NCBI GenBank assembly: GCA_022709385.1
Contig: JAKLIX010000005.1
Location: forward strand, 1 to 64,000
Length of the DNA: 64,000 nucleotides
Source of the DNA: Bacteroidota bacterium
Lineage (GTDB): Bacteria > Bacteroidota > Bacteroidia > Bacteroidales > CAIXZF01
Reading direction: 5' to 3'
A model generated the notes under the pieces. It made no database searches. It was not told where the DNA came from and worked only from the letters and a program-made list of their open reading frames with translations. Every line of letters starts with the position of its first letter. Within the stretch, counting starts at the first letter, position 1. Position numbers and translations under genes: made by a program. Of the stretch, positions 1 to 7,846 are shown in pieces.

Positions 1-72
1 CGTGAGAAAAAGTTGAAGGGTCTTAAAAGCAAAAACAGGATCAGGGAATTGATCTCCAAATTTACCAGCTAA
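1..72 (+). CDS. GIY-YIG nuclease, C-terminal tail (cut by window start)
   Basis: Open from the first base to TAA at 70-72, encoding the last 23 residues of a small GIY-YIG nuclease (REKKLKGLKSKNR...). The DNA matches 343-414, the end of the complete gene that follows, base for base. This is therefore the end of an upstream copy in a tandem array. The tail keeps the RE..LK segment that carries the family's catalytic glutamate; the rest lies outside the window. Confidence 0.85.
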   Translation, partial: REKKLKGLKSKNRIRELISKFTS

Positions 73-73
73 G

Positions 74-127
74 TTGGGCTCATATCCCGACAAGTCGGGA
101 CGCAAGTTCGAATCTTGCCCCCGCAAC
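74..127 (+). other. 3' half of an initiator tRNA-Met-like sequence, copy 1
   Basis: Reads as the anticodon arm, variable region, T arm and 3' acceptor strand of tRNA-fMet. The anticodon loop CTCATAT (anticodon CAT) is flanked by GGG/CCC, the three G:C pairs typical of initiator tRNA. The T arm is GCAAG-TTCGAAT-CTTGC and the acceptor end CCCCGCAAC. The variable region is enlarged: bases 85-100 form a 6-bp stem TCCCGA/TCGGGA closed by CAAG. The 5' half (acceptor strand and D arm) is absent, so this is not an intact tRNA gene. The nuclease stop codon lies just before it. Confidence 0.75.
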
Positions 128-131
128 TGGT

Positions 132-159
132 AAAAAGCCGCATCAAGCGGCTTTTTTTT
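132..159 (+). terminator. Rho-independent-type hairpin between tRNA half and nuclease gene
   Basis: Stem AAAAAGCCGC (132-141), loop ATCAA, stem GCGGCTTTTT (147-156), then more T. It sits 5 bases after the tRNA-like 3' end, where a tRNA terminator belongs. Its T-run leads straight into the nuclease ATG at 160, leaving no room for a conventional leader after the hairpin. Confidence 0.8.
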
Positions 160-414
160 ATGTATTACGTCTATATCTTACATTCTTCCGCAGCCGATAA
201 GTACTACATCGGTTTTACCTCCTCACTTGAGGGTAGGCTTGAGGCTCATAATCATCCCCAAAATAAAGGATGGTCTAAAAGATATCAACCATGGACTTTG
301 GTGTATCATGAATCATATGTAACAAAACAGAATGCCATGGATCGTGAGAAAAAGTTGAAGGGTCTTAAAAGCAAAAACAGGATCAGGGAATTGATCTCCA
401 AATTTACCAGCTAA
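160..414 (+). CDS. small GIY-YIG nuclease (UPF0213-like), complete copy
   Basis: Single-domain 84-residue protein starting MYYVYIL; the reading frame is open upstream but homology begins at this ATG. The family signature is complete: VYIL for GIY, YYIG for YIG, the arginine in GRLEAHN and the glutamate in DREKKLK, so it should be able to cut DNA. Members are usually 80-100 residues. It lies between a terminator hairpin (132-159) and a second tRNA-fMet 3' half (416-469). Together with the tail at 1-72 it forms a 342-bp tandem unit. The last codons and stop (ACC AGC TAA) fall where the D-stem 3' strand of the tRNA (TAGCTCG in typical tRNA-fMet) would be. The role is unknown; a selfish homing-type element using the tRNA end as its site is an inference. 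Confidence 0.85.
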   Translation: MYYVYILHSSAADKYYIGFTSSLEGRLEAHNHPQNKGWSKRYQPWTLVYHESYVTKQNAMDREKKLKGLKSKNRIRELISKFTS

Positions 415-415
415 G

Positions 416-469
416 TTGGGCTCATATCCCGACAAGTCGGGACGCAAGTTCGAATCTTGCCCCCGCAAC
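416..469 (+). other. 3' half of an initiator tRNA-Met-like sequence, copy 2
   Basis: Identical to 74-127. The sequence 343-469 repeats 1-127 at an offset of 342 bases. The anticodon loop (CAT), the enlarged variable hairpin, the T arm and the CCCCGCAAC end are all kept. The terminator found after copy 1 is not repeated here; copy 2 is followed by a GA-rich inverted repeat. Confidence 0.75.
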
Positions 470-476
470 AAAAACA

Positions 477-569
477 GAGCGAGAGCGAGAGCGAGAGTGA
501 ACGTGAGCGTATAAGCGCCACAGTCATTTTCGCTCTTTTTTTCTTCACGCTCACGCTGGCTCTTGCGCT
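477..569. repeat. GA-rich imperfect inverted repeat; intergenic 470-789
   Basis: Left arm 477-510 is a run of GAGCGA/GAGAGC units ending GTGAACGTGAGCG. The right arm 547-569 (CACGCTCACGCTGGCTCTTGC) is its imperfect complement. Transcribed, it would form a long hairpin. The rest of 470-789 shows no gene, only the small repeat at 703-772. Confidence 0.6.
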
Positions 570-702
570 ATTAAACAGGGTTTTCGCTATTATTCACGAA
601 AAAGCAAGAACCTCCTTCTATTTACCAGTTTAAAAGAGAATCCGGGCGCTTCAGGCGGCATTCATATACTGAATCTTAGTGAAAATACGAAGTAATTTTC
701 CT

Positions 703-772
703 ACAGATTCTGTTATACCGATGACGCCGTGAACACTTTTTTTGTATTCCCGTGTTCTTTCGGTATAAAACA
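703..772 (-). repeat. short interspersed repeat, copy A
   Basis: Read on the reverse strand it matches 8041-8110: TATACCGAAAGAACAC, an A-run, GTGTTCACGGCG, then CATCGGTAT. The unit is itself an imperfect hairpin (ATACCGA and GTGAACAC against GTGTTC and CGGTAT). A diverged copy in the opposite orientation lies at 2139-2205, so the FISUMP gene sits between inverted copies. Confidence 0.75.
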
Positions 773-789
773 GTCAGGTAGACAAATAA

Positions 790-2121
790 TCAATTATTCC
801 TCAGGCAACGAACCGAGACACCGAGTGCCTCGTCGTAGTCGTTCCGGTTTACACTGGAACTGCTGCTGTTCAGGCCCCGGGCGATACCGAGCATTGCTGC
901 AGACTCCGAAGAAGTCCAGAAATTGGTATTGAGGGTTAAATTGCCGAAATCGCCATTGAAGTGACGGTAGCCGGCTCCAAGGGCCGTGAAGCCGCTTTCG
1001 TTCGTGGCGCCAGTGTTGAGTGAGGACCAATGCGCCGTTCCGGATTCTTTCAGTTTGGCTCCTGCATTCGTACCAGAATATCCATAAGTGTTACAATTCA
1101 CGGTCGAATCAAGATAGATTGTCAGGGTACACCATTCTAAATCGGTTGGCAGGTGCCAGCCGGCAGGGCAGATGCCTTGTATACCGGGAGTTGTGGAATA
1201 ATTCATCATTTCATCCCAGTCGTACAAACCACCATATATTGCACAGTTAGCTGTGTCGTTATTGTAACAGTACTTTTCTATGATGCCGTTGTTGCTGCAA
1301 TCTGAGTGGGATGAGCCTGTACTTAAACTGTTCACCATGACGCCAATATTCAGATTTTCCTTCATCCAGCATTGGGTACCGATTTCAACAGTGTTGTAAA
1401 CTTGTCCGCCATAAGTAAAAGCCGTAACACCCTGACAAGGTCCCTGAAACTGAAAGGTATAGTTCTCACTTGTTGAAGGATTATCATTGATCATAACCTC
1501 CTGGTTATTGGCATAGCCTTTATATTGAAGGGAGTCTCCCGGGGAGAATGGAAATCCTGTCAGGATTTGCGATTTAAGATCACCAGTACCCGAAGGTGTA
1601 AAGCTGAATTCAGTCAAATGGCAATTGGTCTGTGAGGAATGTCCTGTATTGATGAGTTTTACAGTTTCTTTACCCCCTCTGACAAAGAGAGAAACAAAAT
1701 ACAATGACGCGCGCCCTGCTGCCATTCGGAAAGAATACCAGCCACGACCTCTATCCAGTGAAACCTTGGCACATTCCCTGCCCATACAGTCATAAACTGA
1801 TAACATGCCATTGTCATGTGCAGGATTGAAAACCTGCAACAGGAAATTGCTGCCGTTCGAATGAGGGAAGTCCACCATGATTTTTGCATCACCCGTTGTG
1901 TTTTCTCCAATTCCAACCACATTGAAAGTGAGGGTGAGCACTGTATCATTCCAATAAAGGCATGTATCGGCTCCCTGATCAAGGTTTGTGATCTTAATAC
2001 TGTCCAGCTGCTGGTATTGAGTACCGCTCACAGCAGTGAAGCTCAGGTCGATGCTTGCTTTCTGGCCAAACAGGAGGGTCGTGGCACTCAGGCATAACAT
2101 CAAAAACAGCGATTTTTTCAT
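790..2121 (-). CDS. secreted FISUMP-domain protein
   Basis: 443 residues from ATG at 2121. The frame extends further upstream, but the signal peptide MKKSLFLMLCLSATTLLFGQ begins here. The middle is beta-rich and unassigned. The last ~200 residues form a FISUMP domain (Fibrobacter succinogenes major paralogous domain, TIGR02145-like): GTQCWMKENLNIG, NNDTANCAIYGGLYDW, GICPAGWHLPTDLEW, KLKESGTAHW, then a C-terminal SVRCLRN. FISUMP is common in secreted or surface proteins of Fibrobacteres and Bacteroidota; its function is unknown. There is no clear T9SS sorting motif. It is last in a same-strand series with the genes at 2251 and 3118, one of which also ends in FISUMP. Short repeats lie on both sides. 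Confidence 0.85.
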   Translation of the reverse strand: MKKSLFLMLCLSATTLLFGQKASIDLSFTAVSGTQYQQLDSIKITNLDQGADTCLYWNDTVLTLTFNVVGIGENTTGDAKIMVDFPHSNGSNFLLQVFNPAHDNGMLSVYDCMGRECAKVSLDRGRGWYSFRMAAGRASLYFVSLFVRGGKETVKLINTGHSSQTNCHLTEFSFTPSGTGDLKSQILTGFPFSPGDSLQYKGYANNQEVMINDNPSTSENYTFQFQGPCQGVTAFTYGGQVYNTVEIGTQCWMKENLNIGVMVNSLSTGSSHSDCSNNGIIEKYCYNNDTANCAIYGGLYDWDEMMNYSTTPGIQGICPAGWHLPTDLEWCTLTIYLDSTVNCNTYGYSGTNAGAKLKESGTAHWSSLNTGATNESGFTALGAGYRHFNGDFGNLTLNTNFWTSSESAAMLGIARGLNSSSSSVNRNDYDEALGVSVRCLRNN

Positions 2122-2138
2122 TTTTGGCGGATTTAGAA

Positions 2139-2205
2139 TATACCTAAAGAACAAGGGAATACGAATAATGTTTCCCAGGGTCATCGGTATTAAGAATCTT
2201 ACCGA
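2139..2205 (+). repeat. short interspersed repeat, copy B (diverged)
   Basis: Aligns with 8045-8110: TATACCtAAAGAACA, an A-rich middle, then GTCATCGGTAT, a GAATCT spacer and TTACCGA. It lies just upstream of the FISUMP gene start (2121), so it may form part of that gene's leader or promoter region. Confidence 0.6.
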
Positions 2206-2250
2206 AAATTGCTCCGCATTTTCATTAAGATTCATTAAAAATCCATGAAA

Positions 2251-3078
2251 CTAGAGATTGAGTTTGACCCCGACCTGAAGCCCCAGGCTTCCGTAAGGAA
2301 AATTCACCGATGGTTGTTTATTGGGCACATCGTTATTAGAAGGATTATATTCCAGGAAATCGACATCTTCTTCAAATTCGATTTCTTTGTCCCTTACCGA
2401 CAACTGGTCAAAGATATCCTGACCATCAACTTCGGCCTTTTCAAGAGTACCTCTTCGTGGCGCCCATGACATATTCACATTCGTCAGTTCGGAAAAAATC
2501 ATCATCTTTTGGTTTAACGGGTATTGAATGCCAATACCGGAAGTTAATCCCATGGCCAATCCTTGGTCGAACCTCCATTCGTATCGTTCTTTGACTCCCA
2601 TGTCAAATTCTTCGGCGATGTACTTAATGGAACCTATTCCCAGCAGCAAGCCCAGCCTCGCATATGGCACAACTTTATTCCATTTGCCAGAGATCACCAG
2701 GCATGGACTGATCTGAAGCATCGTTGAGGAGATACTGTATTCCCACCAATTTTCATAGAAGCTGTGTTCGGCCGTCGTTTTACTGCCCAGGAGGTATAAG
2801 ACATTTAATTCGCCGGCTAATGACTCATTAAACTGATACCCCCCTGTCAATCCAAAACTAAGACCTTTACCAAGTGATGTACTAATCTGGCGGTGCAAGT
2901 TTTGCGCGGAGTCGAAGATGTCGTCATAAAGATAAAACTGATTAAGGGTATGATTTCCATTCCCGGTTGAATAAGCTGCATTAAACCTGATATAGTATTT
3001 TTGTGCCTGTATAAGCAAGGGCAGCAGGGCAATGCAGCCCGTTAGAATCAGTAATCGGACCAATGCTTTTGTTTTCAT
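2251..3078 (-). CDS. outer membrane beta-barrel protein (OmpA-like barrel family)
   Basis: 275 residues with a signal peptide (MKTKALVRLLILTGCIALLPLLIQAQ). Alternating amphipathic strands follow: YYIRFNAAYS, GLSFGLTGGYQFN, LAGELNVLYLLG, VVPYARLGLLLGIG, GLAMGLTSGIGIQYPL. It ends in the aromatic/hydrophobic strand LGLQVGVKLNL typical of outer-membrane barrels. The length fits an 8-10-strand barrel. The segment between the last strands (about 205-255) is acidic and predicted to be a loop. It starts 39 bases after the end of the PI-PLC lipoprotein gene, so the two are probably co-transcribed. The ligand or transport role cannot be read from the sequence. Confidence 0.75.
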   Translation of the reverse strand: MKTKALVRLLILTGCIALLPLLIQAQKYYIRFNAAYSTGNGNHTLNQFYLYDDIFDSAQNLHRQISTSLGKGLSFGLTGGYQFNESLAGELNVLYLLGSKTTAEHSFYENWWEYSISSTMLQISPCLVISGKWNKVVPYARLGLLLGIGSIKYIAEEFDMGVKERYEWRFDQGLAMGLTSGIGIQYPLNQKMMIFSELTNVNMSWAPRRGTLEKAEVDGQDIFDQLSVRDKEIEFEEDVDFLEYNPSNNDVPNKQPSVNFPYGSLGLQVGVKLNL

Positions 3079-3117
3079 ATAAGATTGTATTAGGTAAATT
3101 GATTTTAGTAACAGGTT

Positions 3118-4671
3118 CTACTTTTTTATACAGCGGACGGTGAGGCCCAATTTTTTGGAATCGACAAATTTCATAACCATGTCATTGTCAAAATTCATAT
3201 GGTACAGGATGGCTGAGTCCGTAACATGCCCGGTGGCGCACCACCAGTTTCCGGATTCGCCGAATCCACCTGCATTACCGTTTTTATCGCGGGCTCCTGT
3301 CGGGAGGGCTGTGAAGAGGAAGTTATTTTCACCTGCATCATGCCACCAGTGCAGCGAACTGGCTTCTTTGAGTTGTTTCCCTGCCTGTCCTGCACCTCCT
3401 GTATTCATGACCAGAAGATCCCAGTCGGTCTCAGTGGCAATTCTCCAGCCTGCAGGTGCAAGACCCCGACTGTCGTTCACGGCATACCAGTTATAGTGAA
3501 TGCCATAGCCGATGTCGCAATATGCCCCTGTGGTCAGTTTACTCCAGGCCACGGGATCCTGTACCTGAGGAATAGGATCCCCGTTCTGGTAATGCTTCGC
3601 ATCCAAATCTTTCCCCATCCATGTTTGCAAAGCAATTTTAACAGTTGGAAAATCATTATGTTGAAGGATTAATCGGACCAGGTCACAAGAACACAGCCCA
3701 TCATCACTTCCACCGGCATAATTCACCAGGATGACTCCACAATGCCTCCAGTCGATGTGCTCCAGAAGGTACTGCCGTATATTGCCATTGATGTTGTGTG
3801 CAACTTCTTTAATGGAAACCCAAATCCCATCCTTCTCACCATTGGTGAAATTCAGGTCCATCCTCCACCCGTCGGGATATTGTGAGGAGATATCGATCAG
3901 ATGCCTGACTTCGTTGCTTTTAGAATCATAGCTCACTGAGTTCAAAGAATAATGGTCATGCACGTAATACCTGAAATTTGCTGAATTGTCGTAATGCAGA
4001 CTGGTATTGTCAGGCCATTTGAAATCGAGACCCAGCCAATGCCCGTTCCTATCGTTGTTATCGTGGGTTGCCAGGACAATTTTCCCACGGACGTCTCCCA
4101 GTCTGGGCATGTTGACATCGCGGTAAAATTTTTCAAGGGGATAATGGGCCAAAATGGTCCATACTTTCTCTGAAAACGTCGCGTCGCTGGAGCCCCCGAA
4201 TTCTTTTTTAATTAAAAACACCACGGTTTCTGTCGGATGCCCTTTAAGGAAAGCCAGTGCATCACCAATGATGTCATTCAGATTACGACTCAGGATAAAC
4301 CCTCCGTGATGCAGTTGGTTGTCTACATCATCGAAACGAACATCGAAGAACCGGACACCCAGATACAACTGATTTAGAAACCGGAAGTCCTGACAAACGA
4401 CATCCCAGTGGGAACCGGAGGGGACACCACCGGAATGGTTGTCGGCGGCACAATCGTGTGTTCCCGGAATAGTGATCTGGCAGAGGCTGAGCGAATCTGG
4501 TAAATTGCCCATCCAGTCCGTAAACATGTATGGGAGGGCTCTGTCCGGGTCAGACATGAGAAGTGCGGGTCTCGGATCGTGCGTCAGGTCTTCCTTTTTA
4601 CATGCTATGCAAAGGAGACCTATGGCCACAAACAGGACTGCAGCTTGAAGGAAATCGAATCGAAGTTTCAT
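3118..4671 (-). CDS. lipoprotein: PI-PLC X-like phosphodiesterase fused to FISUMP
   Basis: 517 residues from ATG 4671, chosen because a lipoprotein signal follows (LFVAIGLLCIAC, lipobox Cys about residue 24). Residues ~50-350 are a phosphatidylinositol-specific phospholipase C X-type TIM barrel: IPGTHDCAAD with the first catalytic His, GVRFFDVRFDD, and LHHGG with the second His. Residues ~400-517 are a FISUMP domain (WYAVNDSRGLAPAGWR, KQLKEASSLHWW, FTALPTGARD, GLTVRCIKK). Bacterial PI-PLC cleaves phosphoinositides or GPI anchors; both histidines and the Arg/Asp motifs are visible, so catalysis is likely. The lipid anchor suggests a membrane-attached enzyme. First gene of the reverse cluster with 2251 and 790. 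Confidence 0.88.
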   Translation of the reverse strand: MKLRFDFLQAAVLFVAIGLLCIACKKEDLTHDPRPALLMSDPDRALPYMFTDWMGNLPDSLSLCQITIPGTHDCAADNHSGGVPSGSHWDVVCQDFRFLNQLYLGVRFFDVRFDDVDNQLHHGGFILSRNLNDIIGDALAFLKGHPTETVVFLIKKEFGGSSDATFSEKVWTILAHYPLEKFYRDVNMPRLGDVRGKIVLATHDNNDRNGHWLGLDFKWPDNTSLHYDNSANFRYYVHDHYSLNSVSYDSKSNEVRHLIDISSQYPDGWRMDLNFTNGEKDGIWVSIKEVAHNINGNIRQYLLEHIDWRHCGVILVNYAGGSDDGLCSCDLVRLILQHNDFPTVKIALQTWMGKDLDAKHYQNGDPIPQVQDPVAWSKLTTGAYCDIGYGIHYNWYAVNDSRGLAPAGWRIATETDWDLLVMNTGGAGQAGKQLKEASSLHWWHDAGENNFLFTALPTGARDKNGNAGGFGESGNWWCATGHVTDSAILYHMNFDNDMVMKFVDSKKLGLTVRCIKK

Positions 4672-5343
4672 GGGCTTTAATATATTGCTGTGTTCAAAAG
4701 TGAAATAAAAATTTGCTCCCCACTCCATGTTGGAGGAATAGCCTTCCTCGTCGGCATGCCGCCAAACCCCGGATTAACAGAGTGGGTTTTACGCAAAGTT
4801 AGCGTCGGCGATCGAATGTAAATTACGGGGATGTCTCTAAAAAATGAGGGGAAATTCTGTATTAAGGCTAAGGGGATATCCTTATTTGGTCTGAAATGAT
4901 TAATAAATTTTACCTGATCAGGTTTGAGAATGAAAGATTTGAAACCAATCCTACCCGCAACGGGTTTGTTATTTCCGAACACTGCGATAGCGAACTATCC
5001 TGCTAATAACCATCAAAAACTACTCATCATACTTCCAAAAAACGAAGACATTGATTCAGTTTCCAACCAAAGGCTTCTTTAAAGACAGTCTGTTGGCTGT
5101 ATCTTTAATCTAATTTATGCATAAGAAATACTATATTTGTGCAGGTAAAAATCTGGAATAATGGATAACATTATTTGTCACTGACACTGTGTCTGCGATT
5201 GCGCATTGTCCGGATTATCCGATACAGCTTCAGAGGGCGAATCCTATGCCGGCACATGCAAACTCGGACTCTTTGCGGTGGGGATGCTTGATTACGGGTT
5301 AAGGTTGAAATGATCCAGGGGAAAAAGGTTTAATAATATCTAT
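4672..5343. other. intergenic region between divergent genes
   Basis: 672 bases between the PI-PLC gene and the histidine kinase. AT-rich in the middle. One good Bacteroidota -7 box lies at 5132-5139. Reading frames here have no recognisable product. Confidence 0.6.
5132..5139 (+). promoter_or_regulatory. candidate -7 box TATATTTG
   Basis: Exact TAnnTTTG match. The kinase start at 5344 would then have a leader of roughly 200 nt. A seven-codon frame (ATG 5161, MDNIICH) starts just after it. Confidence 0.45.
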
Positions 5344-7200
5344 ATGCGGTCCTCCGTAATTTTTAAGAGCCTTTACCTGTTTGTCTCCTTATGCCTTTTT
5401 CAGCCAATGCGGGTAGTGCTTGCCCAACAATGGGATTTCGACAGCACTTATAACTGCGGCCGTGAGGCATTGGAATCAGATATCCAACTGGCATCTCATT
5501 GCCTACAATCATTGCAGCAAAGAAGCAGAGATCTTTCACCGGTGCAATTAGCAAAGTTGAATTTTCTGAAGCTGAAGATCATCTATGCCGATCCGGATAA
5601 GGTCAGGGCACTGGAGGAAAGAATGGTAAAGCCGCCTGATTCCCTTGGTTTTGCAGATGCTTTGCTTTACATGGCGCACAAATATCTCGACCGATCCATG
5701 CCCGACAAGGCTATTCCGCTCCTGATGAAATCCCTGGATACCATTCCACCGGACACAGAGAGGTCTGACCGTTGTATCATAGAACTTACGGAAGCATACA
5801 GGCAAAAGCAGGAATATGCTAAAGGCGTCGTAATGCTTAGGGAATTGCTCGGCAGCGGGCGATCCCTTGCTGGCACGACCCGGGCTTTTGCTTACAACCG
5901 GTTGGCAGCACTTTACAATGAGTGGGGCAATAAGCAATTTGCGACTGCAGATTCTGTCATTAAATATTCGAAACTTTGCATAGCCATATCTGACAGTATT
6001 AACTGTATCCCTAATCTTGCGCTGGCACAAAATGAACTTTCTGTGCAATTTGCTCGAAAAAAGCAGTACAAAAAGGCACTTGAACTTTCCGCTAAGGCGA
6101 TTGGCAACTTTAAGGAAGCAGGCATGAAATTCAGTGCAATGAATGCATTGATCAACCGGAGCAATTTCTATTTTGATTTAAAGTTGTATGACTCTGCATT
6201 TCAGTCAACACTTGAGGCTACAAATCTATGTCCGATCGAGGAAAACCGAAATCTTTTCATGCGTTTGTATCTCCAACTTGGATGTATTTGCGAAAAAAAA
6301 GGCAATTACAAGGATGCACTCGGTTTTATGATCATCAGCCGGCAGATGCTGTCTGATTTTTTCTATGACCGTTTGAATGAACAGATTGCCGAACAAACTG
6401 CAAAATATGATTTGTTCGCCAAAGAGCAAAATTTACATAGTGAACGGCAGAAAAACGAATTCCAGAAAAAGCAGTTTACTTTCCTGATCGCAATGATTAC
6501 TGTAGTCTGTATCGCTCTCGTCATCAGTTTATTCTATTTCCGTCTGCGTAAACGTCAGCAGCTGAAGCAGAGACTTATCGAAGCTGTTATCGACACCGAA
6601 ACCAACGAAAGGAAAAGAATAGCCCGCGACCTGCATGACGGTATCGGACCTATATTGTCGGCAGTAAACCACTATTTCCAGGCCTATATGGATGCGCGCG
6701 ACGAGGATAAAGAGGCCATTCAGAAGAAAATGCAACAAGTCCTCACGGGTGCTATCGATGAGGTTTCTCGTATCTCACACAACATTAGTCCTTACGCACT
6801 CGAAAATCACGGCCTGACTGCTGCACTGAATGATTTTATCCAGCCGGTCAGGAACGGAAGTAAGATTCGCGTTGAATTCACAACTGATTTTTCCGGGAGG
6901 TTTGACTTAAAAAAGGAGATCACTCTGTACCGCTGTATTACTGAATTGCTGAACAATACGATGCGTCATGCCCAGGCCACGCTTATCGAACTCGGCATCA
7001 CTCGCAAGGATAAGGCATTGCAGATATTCTATTCGGATAATGGAAAAGGCTTCGAAATGAATATGGCGCTGCAATCCGGAATGGGCATGAACAACATTAA
7101 AAACAGGGTCGAAACCATCGGCGGCAAGTTGCTCATGGAAAGCTACCCGCAGAAAGGCATTAAAGTATTCATCGAAGTACCTGTTACTTATGAATTTTAA
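5344..7200 (+). CDS. TPR-containing sensor histidine kinase (HisKA_3 family)
   Basis: 618 residues: signal peptide or N-terminal membrane segment (1-27), then helical TPR-type repeats to ~370 (for example DKAIPLLMKSLDTIP, YKKALELSAKAIGNFKEAG, YKDALGFMIISRQM). A transmembrane helix follows at ~379-400 (FLIAMITVVCIALVISLFYF), a short coiled coil, the H-box RDLHDGIGPILSA with phospho-acceptor about His431, and an HATPase_c domain (N-box LNNTMRHA, G1 DNGKGFE, G2 GMGMNNIKNR). The TPR part is predicted to be periplasmic. It overlaps the LuxR regulator at 7190 by 11 bases, so the two form one translationally coupled two-component system. The signal is unknown. Confidence 0.9.
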   Translation: MRSSVIFKSLYLFVSLCLFQPMRVVLAQQWDFDSTYNCGREALESDIQLASHCLQSLQQRSRDLSPVQLAKLNFLKLKIIYADPDKVRALEERMVKPPDSLGFADALLYMAHKYLDRSMPDKAIPLLMKSLDTIPPDTERSDRCIIELTEAYRQKQEYAKGVVMLRELLGSGRSLAGTTRAFAYNRLAALYNEWGNKQFATADSVIKYSKLCIAISDSINCIPNLALAQNELSVQFARKKQYKKALELSAKAIGNFKEAGMKFSAMNALINRSNFYFDLKLYDSAFQSTLEATNLCPIEENRNLFMRLYLQLGCICEKKGNYKDALGFMIISRQMLSDFFYDRLNEQIAEQTAKYDLFAKEQNLHSERQKNEFQKKQFTFLIAMITVVCIALVISLFYFRLRKRQQLKQRLIEAVIDTETNERKRIARDLHDGIGPILSAVNHYFQAYMDARDEDKEAIQKKMQQVLTGAIDEVSRISHNISPYALENHGLTAALNDFIQPVRNGSKIRVEFTTDFSGRFDLKKEITLYRCITELLNNTMRHAQATLIELGITRKDKALQIFYSDNGKGFEMNMALQSGMGMNNIKNRVETIGGKLLMESYPQKGIKVFIEVPVTYEF

Positions 7201-7828
7201 ACAGATTGCAATTGTCGACGATCACGACCTGTTTCGCGACGGAATCAGGCTTGTGCTGAACCAAATCCCTGATTTTAAAGTTGTCTTTGATAGCCCAAGC
7301 GGATTTGAATTTCTGGAATACTTAAGAACCAATACCCCTGATATCGTTCTTATGGATATTGAAATGCCGTTGATCAACGGCATCGATACAAGCATGCGGG
7401 CCCTTGAGATCAGGCCGGACCTCAAGATAATCGCCCTGACCATGTTTACGGACGAGCTGCACTACGTTCAGATGCTGAAAGCCGGTGTGAAAGGATTTAT
7501 CCTGAAGAAGTCCAACAAACACCTTTTGCAACAGGCTATTGAAGAAGTTTCCCATGGGGGTAATTATTACAGCCAGGAGATTATTCAAAAGCTCGCATCC
7601 CTCTCAATCGGCAAAAGGACAGGCGAGCCTGAACAGCTTTCGGAGCGCGAAAAGGAAGTTCTTGATCTCATCTGTAAGGGCCGCACCTCAAAGGAAATTG
7701 CGGAGCAGCTCTTTCTTAGTATCAAAACTGTCGAAGTCCATAGATCCAACATATTACACAAGACGAATGTGCGGAACGCTGCGGAACTTATCATCTGGGC
7801 CATCAAAAACAACTTGATTTCCATCTGA
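7190..7828 (+). CDS. LuxR/NarL-family response regulator
   Basis: 212 residues. Receiver domain 1-125: acidic pocket IVDDHD, phospho-acceptor Asp56 in LMDIEMP, conserved LT and KAGVKGFILKK. C-terminal LuxR helix-turn-helix: LSEREKEVLDLICKGRTSKEIAEQL and TVEVHRSNILHKT. Overlap with the kinase gene identifies its partner. Targets are unknown; the neighbouring surface-protein genes at 790-4671 are candidates by position only. Confidence 0.92.
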   Translation: MNFKQIAIVDDHDLFRDGIRLVLNQIPDFKVVFDSPSGFEFLEYLRTNTPDIVLMDIEMPLINGIDTSMRALEIRPDLKIIALTMFTDELHYVQMLKAGVKGFILKKSNKHLLQQAIEEVSHGGNYYSQEIIQKLASLSIGKRTGEPEQLSEREKEVLDLICKGRTSKEIAEQLFLSIKTVEVHRSNILHKTNVRNAAELIIWAIKNNLISI

Positions 7829-7846
7829 GTAAAAAATCTGACTTCC

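Larger units (their letters stand above)
1..469 (+). repeat. tandem array of 342-bp nuclease/tRNA-half units
   Basis: Bases 1-127 and 343-469 are the same sequence. One full unit (128-469) and the end of another are visible. The array starts outside the window, so copy number and the position of the intact tRNA are unknown. Confidence 0.9.

Noticed and set aside
74..127. Functional tRNA-Met gene
   Set aside because: Only the anticodon arm to the 3' end is present. No 5' acceptor strand or full D arm precedes it, and the variable region is enlarged.
4677..4982. Reverse-strand reading frame of 101 codons upstream of the PI-PLC gene
   Set aside because: It overlaps the PI-PLC gene's leader region and resembles no known protein.
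5161..5312. Cys-rich peptide frame with an in-frame TGA, possible selenoprotein or peptide precursor
   Set aside because: The frame ATG 5161 reads MDNIICH, then TGA, then a further 42 codons with several Cys. No SECIS-like element or partner genes were seen. Chance is more likely.
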